From Rattus norvegicus (lineage: Eukaryota; Chordata; Mammalia; Rodentia; Muridae), in the NCBI RefSeq assembly GCF_036323735.1, contig NC_086036.1, positions 42,407,550 to 42,471,549 on the forward strand: a stretch of DNA of 64,000 nucleotides. The letters run 5' to 3'. The notes beneath the pieces are model-generated. The model was not told the DNA's origin. It saw only the letters and a list, made by a program, of their open reading frames with translations, and searched no databases. Of the stretch, positions 54,444-63,045 are shown piece by piece (the first letter of the stretch is position 1; the number at the start of each line of letters is the position of its first letter). A program made the translations under genes and the position numbers.

Positions 54444-57274
54444 GGAGGAGTGTGAAGGAGTGTGGAGGAGTGTGGAGGGGTGTGGAGGGGTGTGGAGGGG
54501 TGTGGAGGGGTGTGGAGGAGTGTGGAGGAGTGTGGAGGGGTGTGGAGGAGTGTGGAGGGGTGTGGAGGGGTGTGGAGGGGTGTGAAGGAGTGTGAAGGAG
54601 TGTGAAGGAGTGTGGAGGGGTGTGGAGGGGTGTGGAGGGGTGTGGAGGGGTGTGGAGGGGTGTGGAGGGGTGTGGAGGAGTGTGGAGGAGTGTGGAGGGG
54701 TGTGGAGGAGTGTGGAGGGGTGTGGAGGAGTGTAGAGGGGTGTGGAGGGGTGTGGAGGAGTGTGGAGGGGTGTGGAGGGGTGTGGAGGGGTATGGAGGGG
54801 TGTGGAGGAGTGTGGAGGGGTGTGGAGGAGTGTGGAGGAGTGTGGAGGGGTGTGGAGGAGTGTGAAGGAGTGTGGAGGGGTGTGGAGGAGTGTGGAGGGG
54901 TGTGGAGGGGTGTGGAGGAGTGTGGAGGGGTGTGGAGGGGTGTGGAGGGGTGTGAAGGAGTGTGAAGGAGTGTGGAGGGGTGTGGAGGGGTGTGGAGGGG
55001 TGTGGAGGGGTGTGGAGGGGTGTGGAGGGGTGTGAAGGGGTGTGGAGGGGTGTGGAGGAGTGTGGAGGGGTGTGGAGGGGTGTGGAGGGGTGTGGAGGGG
55101 TGTGGAGGGGTGTGAAGGAGTGTGGAGGAGTGTGGAGGAGTGTGGAGGGGTGTGGAGGGGTGTGGAGGGGTGTGGAGGGGTGTGAAGGAGTGTGGAGGAG
55201 TGTGGAGGAGTGTGGAGGGGTGTGGAGGGGTGTGGAGGGGTGTGGAGGAGTGTGAAGGAGTGTGGAGGGGTGTGGAGGAGTGTGGAGGGGTGTGGAGGGG
55301 TGTGGAGGAGTGTGGAGGGGTGTGGAGGGGTGTGGAGGGGTGTGAAGGAGTGTGAAGGAGTGTGGAGGGGTGTGGAGGGGTGTGGAGGGGTGTGGAGGGG
55401 TGTGGAGGGGTGTGGAGGGGTGTGAAGGGGTGTGGAGGGGTGTGGAGGAGTGTGGAGGGGTGTGGAGGGGTGTGGAGGGGTGTGGAGGGGTGTGAAGGAG
55501 TGTGGAGGAGTGTGGAGGAGTGTGGAGGGGTGTGGAGGGGTGTGGAGGGGTGTGGAGGGGTGTGAAGGAGTGTGGAGGGGTGTGGAGGAGTGTGGAGGGG
55601 TGTGGAGGGGTGTGGAGGGGTGTGGAGGAGTGTGAAGGAGTGTGGAGGGGTGTGGAGGGGTGTGGAGGGGTGTGGAGGAGTGTGAAGAAGTGTGAGTGTG
55701 GAGGGGTGTGGAGGAGTGTGAAGGAGTGTGGAGGAGTGTGGAGGGGTGTGGAGGGGTGTGGAGGGGTGTGGAGGAGTGTGGAGGAGTGTGGAGGGGTGTG
55801 GAGGAGTGTGGAGGGGTGTGGAGGAGTGTGAAGGAGTGTGGAGGAGTGTGGAGGAGTGTGGAGGGGTGTGGCGGAGTGTGGAGGGGTGTGGAGGGGTGTG
55901 GAGGAGTGTGGAGGGGTGTGGAGGAGTGTGGAGGAGTGTGGAGGGGTGTGGAGGAGTGTGAAGGAGTGTGGAGGGGTGTGGAGGAGTGTGGAGGGGTGTG
56001 GAGGGGTGTGGAGGGGTGTGGAGGAGTGTGGAGGGGTGTGGAGGGGTGTGGAGGGGTGTGAAGGAGTGTGAAGGAGTGTGGAGGGGTGTGGAGGGGTGTG
56101 GAGGGGTGTGGAGGGGTGTGGAGGGGTGTGAAGGGGTGTGGAGGGGTGTGGAGGGGTGTGGAGGGGTGTGGAGGGGTGTGGAGGGGTGTGGAGGGGTGTG
56201 GAGGGGTGTGAAGGAGTGTGGAGGAGTGTGGAGGAGTGTGGAGGGGTGTGGAGGGGTGTGGAGGGGTGTGGAGGGGTGTGAAGGAGTGTGGAGGGGTGTG
56301 GAGGGGTGTGGAGGGGTGTGGAGGAGTGTGAAGAAGTGTGAGTGTGGAGGGGTGTGGAGGAGTGTGAAGGAGTGTGGAGGAGTGTGGAGGGGTGTGGAGG
56401 GGTGTGGAGGGGTGTGGAGGGGTGTGGAGGAGTGTGGAGGGGTGTGGAGGAGTGTGGAGGGGTGTGGAGGAGTGTGAAGGAGTGTGGAGGAGTGTGGAGG
56501 AGTGTGGAGGGGTGTGGCGGAGTGTGGAGGGGTGTGGAGGGGTGTGGAGGAGTGTGGAGGGGTGTGGAGGAGTGTGGAGGAGTGTGGAGGGGTGTGGAGG
56601 AGTGTGAAGGAGTGTGGAGGGGTGTGGAGGAGTGTGGAGGGGTGTGGAGGGGTGTGGAGGGGTGTGGAGGAGTGTGGAGGGGTGTGGAGGGGTGTGGAGG
56701 GGTGTGAAGGAGTGTGAAGGAGTGTGGAGGGGTGTGGAGGGGTGTGGAGGGGTGTGGAGGGGTGTGAAGGGGTGTGGAGGGGTGTGGAGGGGTGTGGAGG
56801 GGTGTGGAGGGGTGTGGAGGGGTGTGGAGGGGTGTGGAGGGGTGTGAAGGGGTGTGGAGGGGTGTGGAGGAGTGTGGAGGGGTGTGGAGGGGTGTGGGGG
56901 AGTGTGGAGGGGTGTGGAGGGGTGTGGAGGGGTGTGGAGGAGTGTGGAGGAGTGTGGAGGAGTGTGGAGGGGTGTGGAGGAGTGTGGAATGAGTGTGGAG
57001 GAGTGTGGAATGAGTGTGGAGGGGTATGGAGGGGTGTGGAGGAGTGTGGAGGAGTGTGGAGGGGTGTGGAGGGGTGTGGCGGAGTGTGGAGGGGTGTGGA
57101 GGGGTGTAGAGGGGTGTGGAGGGGTGTGGAGGGGTGTGGAGGGGTGTGGAGGAGTGTGGAGGGGTGTGGAGGGGTGTGGAGGAGTGTGAAGGAGTGTGGA
57201 GGGGTGTGGAGGGGTGTAGAGGGGTGTGGAGGGGTGTGGAGGGGTGTGGAGGAGTGTGGAGGAGTGTGGAGGAG
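54444..57274 (+). repeat. 2.8-kb minisatellite, 10-bp unit TGTGGAGGGG
   Basis: About 283 tandem units. The main variants are TGTGGAGGGG and TGTGGAGGAG, with TGTGAAGGAG, TGTGAAGGGG and rarer TGTGGCGGAG, TGTAGAGGGG, TATGGAGGGG and TGTGAAGAAG. The rare out-of-register steps are a 6-bp TGTGAG insert (after 55690 and after 56336) and two 11-bp TGTGGAATGAG units at 56986-57015. The plus strand carries almost no C apart from rare GGCGG units, so strand asymmetry is extreme. Runs of TGTGGAGGGG give G4 tracts with 6-nt loops. Because 10 is not a multiple of 3 and the minus strand lacks stops, all three minus frames stay open for about 1000 codons and read the same decapeptide (HTPPHPSTPL). I regard these as artefacts. 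Confidence 0.99.
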
Positions 57275-57707
57275 AGACCAGAAGGAGCCAGCAGGGTAAG
57301 ATGGCCTGAGGCAGACACATGGCAGTGACACGCAGCCACATGGTAGAGAGGGGAGCTTTAGAGGAAGAATAAGGAAGGCCAAAGTAGCAGAAAATGCTTA
57401 CGGAGATTCCCAGCAACATCTGAAAGACAGAGGCACAAAAAGAAAAAGGAAAAGTAGTATCTTTTTGACTCAGGTCATAGAAAAGTATGCAGACCTCATA
57501 GAATCTCATGGTGACTCACAGGCACCTCATGTGTGGTTAATTCTGGGATGAAAATTTACAGAATCATCAAAGGTCTAGTCATTCTTCTGACCTCTTTAGA
57601 CTGGCTTAAGTTGAACCCAACTTCCTAGACCCAGTTGGAATGCTAGATCTCCTATCAAGCCCCAGAGGTTCTGTTTCTTCACCAGGTATTTTCTTTTGAT
57701 TGGCATT
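57275..57707. other. Unassigned flank of the minisatellite
   Basis: The flank (AGACCAGAAGGAGCCAGCAG, GGGTAAGATGGCCTGAGG, ATGGCAGTGACACGCAGCC) resembles retroviral-repeat-type sequence, which would fit the array arising inside an LTR-like element. This is inference only. Confidence 0.35.
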
Positions 57708-57845
57708 TTCTTCCTTCCTTCCTTCCTTCCTTCCTTCCTTCCTTCCTTCCTTCCTTCCTTCCTTCCTCCCTTCTTTCCTTCCTTCCTTCTTTCCTTCCTT
57801 CCTTCCTTCTTCCTTCCTTTCTTCCTTCTTTCCTTCCCTTCTTTT
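57708..57845 (+). repeat. (CTTC)n polypyrimidine microsatellite
   Basis: About 135 bp of CTTC units with CCC and TCTT interruptions. Confidence 0.97.
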
Positions 57846-57855
57846 TTTTAATAAA

Positions 57856-58037
57856 AGATTTTTTTAGATGATTTATTTTTTTTATGTAAATACAGTGTTG
57901 CTGTCTTTGGATACATTAGAAGGCATTGGATCCCATTACAAATGGTTGTAAACCACCATGTGGTTGCTGGGATTGAACTCAGGAACCCTTGAAGAGCAGT
58001 CAGTGCTCTTAACCAGGGAGGAATCTCTTCAGTCCTC
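57856..58037 (-). repeat. B2 SINE, antisense
   Basis: TTTAGATGATTTATTTTTTT, TGCTGTCTTTGGATACATTAG, CATGTGGTTGCTGGGATTG and AGGAATCTCTTCAGTCC are the reversed B2. Its A-rich tail abuts the (CTTC)n tract. Confidence 0.92.
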
Positions 58038-58044
58038 AATGGGC

Positions 58045-58135
58045 CTTTTCTGATACACTAACACTATTGTTACTGCCTTCTTATAGATATGAAAACTGAG
58101 GCATGCAGAAAGTCTCCAAGACTAGAGATTTGACA
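58045..58135 (-). repeat. MIR fragment, antisense
   Basis: ACTATTGTTACTGCCTTC, then AGATATGAAAACTGAGGCAT, resembles the reversed MIR core. Confidence 0.5.
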
Positions 58136-59286
58136 AACTGAAAACATTGAATTTACTTAGTTTTTTCAAGGTATTAGATTATCTTTCCCAGAATATTTGG
58201 CGACTAACAAATTTCTAAGTTTCCTCATATTATAATTGGGGAAATACATGATAGCATTTAGCAGGACCAAGTAATTTTGTGTTGGAGACAAAAAAAGAAG
58301 CATGACCAGGTATCTCTGGCTTGAACTTGGCTGCCAGTACTCCTTAGATGTGTACTGACATAGTCCATTTGCCTGTGCTGGTGCCTCTTTTGACAGTCAG
58401 TTATGCACACAACATTTTTAAAGTCTGACTTGCTTGGCCCTGGGTGTATCGTTGTGGCTTCTGACAAATGATTTGTATAACTTTGTTTAAATGCAAATTC
58501 CACACTGTAGATCTTCAACAAAGATGGAGACTTAGTATATACTGAATGTGAAAATCTCATAATAGTTATACATGGAGCCTAAGAACTTGATAAAGCAAGT
58601 GGAAGAGGGGAAGGAAGGGGACAAAAAGGAATCAGGTCCACAGCATTTCATTTCTATGAAACAAAGGTCCTGAAACCAAATGGCAACAATCCCTTACACA
58701 GCAATCAAATGATTCTCAAAGAGACCAAATAAATCCAGGGAACTACTATTCAAGTGAAAAAATTTTAAATAAAGTTGACAAAATCTAATCGAGTCATGGA
58801 AAAAGTTGTGGCTTACTATTTGTGGTTTTTAAGCAATGCAAATTAAGTTATTTTATTTAGATCTAGCATTAAGATTTGGATGTCTTTGTGGATATGTAAT
58901 TTCAAAAGGGAATGTTTAGTCAGGCTAGGCTGTAGGCAATAAGAAAGATTGAGTGGAGTCTTGATGTCTCTCTCTGTGTCCCCAAGTCATACACATATGT
59001 GAAGGAAAGATTTAGTCGGCTAGGAGTCGTGAGACACTTCCGAAAGCTGGAGTTAGTATGATTAATGTCATATTGAAGGAGGAATGAATCCATGCCCCCA
59101 AAAGATGCAGGAGGTGCCAAGGGAGCAGTTCATAAAACCTCAGGAGAACCTTGAATGGATGGAATAAAAGAGGAGCATCTGGGGGTGCTGAGGCAAACTC
59201 ATCCTTCCTGCTTCTAGCAACAGCTGCAGAGGCAGAAGGCAGGGTAGTGTTCTGGTCATCATCAATGTCCACAAGGGCTGTGTATG
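58136..59286. other. Unassigned non-coding sequence
   Basis: About 1.1 kb with no recognised element. Reverse open frames at 58258-58560 and 59012-59317 have no domain. Confidence 0.4.
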
Positions 59287-59372
59287 AGTGTTTTGCTTGA
59301 ATATGTGTGTGCACCATGTGACTGCCTGATACCTGTGGAAGCCAGAAGAGAATATCAGATACATTAGAGCTG
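59287..59372 (-). repeat. B3 fragment, antisense
   Basis: GTGTGTGCACCATGTGACTG, CTGATACCTGTGGAAGCC and AGAAGAGAATATCAGATAC. Only the 3' half is present. Confidence 0.7.
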
Positions 59373-59619
59373 GCTAAATTTGAGGCAGAAGGTCAAGGTA
59401 AATACAGCATTCTGGGCTCTTGGAATTTAGCCTTCTGTATAGTTTATATCCTCTAATGGAAGAGTGAGAAGTACACTCCAAGTTTTGTTTTGGAGAGTTA
59501 TACATTTTTATTCGTTCGTTCATTTGTTCATTCAATCCATTCATTTTAAATGTCCTCTCTTTAAAAAAAAAAAAACAATAATTTGCCCATTTAGAGAAAG
59601 TCATGTGTGAGAATGCATA
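59373..59619. other. Unassigned; short (TTCA)n/(TTCG)n and A12 runs
   Basis: TCGTTCGTTCATTTGTTCATTC lies at about 59513-59534 and an A12 run at 59562-59573. Nothing else is recognised. Confidence 0.45.
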
Positions 59620-59780
59620 CTGTATTCATATCACTTCCCCTTCTCCCACTCCCCCTTCCAGCTCCTCTTGTACCCTGAAACACACCTTTTCTCTTATTCT
59701 CTTCTTGTCACACACACAGAGGAGAGAGTCTAATTAATGGTGTATATATGTACACACCCGTGACTACCAAAGGCTGGAGT
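59620..59780 (-). repeat. L1/Lx-like 3' region, antisense, left part
   Basis: A pyrimidine-rich block (CTTCCCCTTCTCCCACTCCC) and CTCCTCTTGTACCCTG resemble the block at 35340-35410. The element seems to continue at 60138 after the tandem array. Confidence 0.45.
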
Positions 59781-60137
59781 GTTGTAAACTTTACTCCCGT
59801 CTGTGCAGCATGCTGACTAGTTTGTAAACTTTACTCCAGTCTGTGCAGCATGCTGACTAGTTTGTAAACTTTACTCCAGTCTGTGCAGCATGCTGACTAG
59901 TTTGTAATCCTTACTCCCGTCTGTGCAGCATGCTGACTAGTTTGTAATCCTTACTCCCGTCTGTGCAGCATGCTGACTAGTTTGTAATCCTTACTCCCAT
60001 CTGTGCAGCATGCTGACTAGTTTGTAAACCTTACTCCCATCTTGTAGCATGCTGACTAGTTTGTAAACCTTACTCCCATCTTGTAGCATGCTGACTAGTT
60101 TGTAAACCTTACTCCCGTCTTGTAGCATGCTGACTAG
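59781..60137 (+). repeat. 40-bp minisatellite, nine units
   Basis: Six 40-bp units end at 59820, 59860, 59900, 59940, 59980 and 60020. Three 39-bp units end at 60059, 60098 and 60137. The unit runs TTTGTAAACTTTACTCCAGT plus CTGTGCAGCATGCTGACTAG. The 40-bp type contains the palindrome CAGCATGCTG. The 39-bp type has CTTGTAGCATGCTG instead. The unit changes in order from left to right, as expected of stepwise duplication. Confidence 0.98.
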
Positions 60138-60420
60138 TTTGATCTTTTCAGGTCTTTCATTAGCAGACATACTGTTGTGCTTTTATGTGCAAACTCCATG
60201 TCACATCCAGAAGACATTATCCTGCAGCAATTGTCTTGATCCTCTGGCTCTCATGATCTTCCCACATCCTCTTCCTCGATGTTCCCTGAGCCTTAGGTGA
60301 AGTAGCTGTGTTACAGATGTCCCATTCAAGACTGGGCACTTATTCTCAGTGCCTATGGGGCTGTGTCAATGAGTTAGTTCCAAAAGACCAATAATCCCTT
60401 AATATTATCATCAAAACAGG
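60138..60420 (-). repeat. L1/Lx-like 3' region, antisense, right part
   Basis: AGAAGACATTATCCTGCAGC, TCCTCTGGCTCTCATGATC, GATGTTCCCTGAGCCTTAGG and TGTGTTACAGATGTCCCATT are phrases typical of rodent L1 3' sequence read in antisense. Confidence 0.6.
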
Positions 60421-60534
60421 GTCTCCCAGAAAAACCAATCTGGAATATGAACACACTATAGCAACAGCTTGAATATTCAAAACACATTAGCATATCGATG
60501 TCTCTGTAAAGTCAGATATTTAAAAACTATGTAT

Positions 60535-60705
60535 TTATTTTAATTTTATACCTGCATGTATGTATATGTTCTATGTGTAGTCCTGGTGCCTACAGAGGAC
60601 AGAAGAAGGGATTAGATCCCCTGGAACTGAAGTTACAGGTGGTTGTAAGATGCCATTTATATGCTGGGAACTGAATCTGGTTCCCTGCAAGAGCAGGCAG
60701 CTTAA
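60535..60705 (-). repeat. B3 SINE, antisense, 5' head truncated
   Basis: ACCTGCATGTATGTATATG, TAGTCCTGGTGCCTACAGAGG, GGGATTAGATCCCCTGGAAC and GCTGGGAACTGAATCTGG. It ends at GCAAGAGCAGGCAG without the CCAGCCC end. Confidence 0.88.
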
Positions 60706-61209
60706 TTTATAATTTTTCTTAACTAAAATTTATTTGGCATCTTTTAAGTTTATTTAGCTATTGACCTATACTCATTTTAAAAGCATGAGGCATATAAAAT
60801 GCTCTCAAAATTATTATTCTGGAGTACACATTTCCAGTAATTCTAGTCTACAAGATAGTGGGTTTCATCAGTGAATGAGCAGTTTGTTGGTATAATTTCC
60901 AAGTAGCTCTATTAATGCTGTTGAATGACAGGACTGGTATTTGGGGACCTGTCATTCAACTGAGCCAGAAAAATGAATCATGTTGAAAGACATGGCTTGA
61001 ACTTTCCATGTCTATATTAACATCTTAATACTATATTATTGTTAGTCTCTCCTTCTAATTACAAAAGATGCCGAAGAAGTTTCACAATTTTCTTCGCACA
61101 TTTGTGGACAGATACAGGATATATGATTTAGTTTGGAGTATGATTGCTATTTCTACATCCATTCTGATCAAAGCTGTTATGTTTTATAAAAAGAAAGGAA
61201 GGAAGGAAG
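60706..61209. other. Unassigned, AT-rich
   Basis: The forward frame 61068-61274 has no signature and runs into LTR-like sequence. Nothing else is recognised. Confidence 0.4.
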
Positions 61210-61598
61210 ATGTTTGGTGGAGGTGCAGTGAGGATGGGGCAAGGGCCCGTGCTGAGGCATACCTTCCCCCCTGAGGCACCAGCCACTGAAGGAATCCTAT
61301 AGAACAGAGTTTATTCAGGGCATGGGGAGGGGAGTTGAGAGAAAGGCAGAGAAAGAAAGCAGAGGAGTAGAGGCAGGCCATTAGCATTCGGGGAGAAGGG
61401 GAGGAGGGTGAGGGTAAGGGTGAGGGTAAGGGGGAGAGAGGAGGAAGAGGGTAAGTGTTCAGGAGTAAGAGGAGAACAGAAGAGAGCAAGAGCACAAGAG
61501 AGAGAGAGGCTGGCAAGAAGCCCCTTTTATAATGAGTCAGGCACACCTGGCTGTTGCCAGGTAACTGCGGGGTGGAGCCTAGATGAAATGCTAACAAA
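61210..61598 (-). mobile_element. Probable solo LTR of a rodent ERV, antisense
   Basis: On the minus strand there is a TATA box TATAAAAG (61531-61524), a C/T-rich stretch, then AATAAA (61315-61310) followed by CTCTGTTCTATAGG. This order and spacing (about 215 bp) fit U3-R-U5. The plus-strand phrase CACCTGGCTGTTGCCAGG then TAACTGCGGGGTGGAGCC is familiar from murid LTR-type repeats. Ends of TG/CA type can be placed at about 61598 and 61210. No clean target duplication was found and the family is unassigned. No coding sequence is present. Confidence 0.5.
61406..61435 (+). other. Compact G-quadruplex motif (GGGTRA)4GGGG
   Basis: GGGTGA, GGGTAA, GGGTGA, GGGTAA, then GGGGG. Five G tracts with 3-nt loops satisfy the usual G3N1-7 rule. 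It lies on the strand antisense to the LTR. It is not a telomere repeat (those read GGGTTA). Confidence 0.75.
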
Positions 61599-61637
61599 AG
61601 CTATATGTGTGTGTGTATATATATTTTTTTTTTTTTC
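61599..61637 (+). repeat. (GT)n/(TA)n/T low-complexity run
   Basis: TATGTGTGTGTGTATATATA followed by a T13 run. Confidence 0.9.
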
Positions 61638-62287
61638 CTGAAAAAGTAAGTGAAAGCAGGCAGAGGAATTGCTTAGAGGAGGCCATCCAGAATAAAGTAG
61701 CAATCATTCCCTTTATCCCCAGGCCCCTGCACAGATCATCAGTTAATGTGACATCAGGTAGTATTATCTGGTCAATAATGACAGAAAAAGTCCCTGATTC
61801 TGCCTAACAGTAATTAACAGGAAATTCCTTTATCATACATCACCGATTTTTAAATTATTAAGAGCCTCAATCAATCTTTTCACTTCTTTTATTGTCTGTG
61901 TCTTAAGGATTTTTTTTTAATGGTATAACTAATTCTGTTGAAAACATCTAGAGAAATAGTTGTGTTTTATTTTTTTCTATATTTTGATTGCTTGCTTTTA
62001 ATTGTAAATTGACACACATAGGTGCTGAAGAATCCAGTTAGAAACATCCAAAGGAAAAAGGGAATAGCTCTGCATACTCTAGGATTGCCATTCTCCAATG
62101 GTAGACCAGAAAGTATTTGCATTTTTATACATACATATATGTGTATATGTATATGATACATTTTTGCTTTCATGAAAGGTTTGTTATGTTTCTGTAACAT
62201 TCTTTCCTCCTTTCTAACAACAGTCTAACACTATTTCATTTCAGTATACCTAGACCTACATTGATCTTTTTGTGGTTCTTTTACAGC
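61638..62287. other. Unassigned, AT-rich
   Basis: A short ATACATATATGTGTATATG patch lies at about 62129-62155. No element or gene is recognised. Confidence 0.4.
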
Positions 62288-62316
62288 CTGTTTCTGGCCT
62301 CTGAGGACAACAGAGG

Positions 62317-62361
<45 letters not shown>

Positions 62362-62412
62362 ACACACTTGAAGACCAAATATTCATACGCATAAAATAAA
62401 TTTTAAAGGAAA
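62288..62412 (+). repeat. B3-type SINE 3' end with (CA)n
   Basis: CCTGTTTCTGGCCTCTGAGG and GACAACAGAGGTATACACAC resemble the B3 3' body. (CA)n expanded at 62316-62356. The tail ends CGCATAAAATAAATTTTAAAGG. Confidence 0.75.
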
Positions 62413-62828
62413 AGGTTCCATTCCACTCCACTTAGCATCTTGCTGGTTATGTGTTAACTGTAGTATGTAATAAGGAAATATAGTCTTTGGTTTTCCCCTT
62501 TAAGAAACATATAATTCAGTCATGCATATCAGAGTTATAACAACAACACATGACTAAGAGCTAACCTGCCTGGTGGCTCAGACTACAAACAACGTGTTAT
62601 CAACAGCATGTTCTGAGTGTCACTCACACTGGACTAAGGTAGGCCCTGAGGGAAACCAAGAAAGAAGAGACAAAATGTATGTAATCAAGCAGGGACCAGG
62701 CAGGCAAGTCAATTGTCAGGTGCAGCTGAGCTCAGAGCTGAGCAATGGGTAGAACTGAAATACTGGGGTGTGGTTTCCCCAGAAAGTACCATAAGGAAAG
62801 AGAAAAGTGGGCATTCAGATTGAACGAA
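62413..62828. other. Unassigned non-coding sequence
   Basis: No element is recognised. Confidence 0.4.
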
Positions 62829-62845
62829 GGGGCTGGAGAGATGAC

Positions 62846-63045
62846 TGGGGCTGGAGAGATGGCTCAGTGGTTAAGGGCACTGACTGCTCTTCCAGAGATC
62901 CTGAGTTCAATTCCTAGCAACCCACAATGTGGCTCACAACCATCTGTAATGGGATCTGATGCCCTCTCTGGTGTGTCTGAAGACAGCAACAGTGCACTCG
63001 CATACATAAAATAAACAATAAATCTTTAAAAAGAAAAAAGTGAAA
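62846..63045 (+). repeat. B2 SINE, near full length, with duplicated 5' tip
   Basis: GGGGCTGGAGAGATGGCTCAG, CAACCATCTGTAATGGGATC, GATGCCCTCTCTGGTGTG and an AAATAAACAATAAATC tail. The first 17 bp of the element (GGGGCTGGAGAGATGAC) also occur just upstream at 62829-62845. Confidence 0.95.

Noticed and set aside
54602..57328. Plus-strand open frames rich in CGGVWRGVE-type repeats.
   Set aside because: They are the other strand of the same minisatellite and start and stop only where unit variants create or remove TGA.
54322..57509. Three overlapping minus-strand open frames of 983-1042 codons, resembling a giant Pro/His/Thr-rich protein.
   Set aside because: They are the same 10-bp minisatellite read in three frames. 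All frames carry the same decapeptide, and no promoter, splice or domain evidence supports a gene.
59781..60137. Regular direct repeats, considered as a CRISPR-like array.
   Set aside because: The units are contiguous 39-40-bp repeats without unique spacers, in a mammalian genome.
61406..61435. Interstitial telomere repeat.
   Set aside because: The unit is GGGTAA/GGGTGA, not GGGTTA in either strand.
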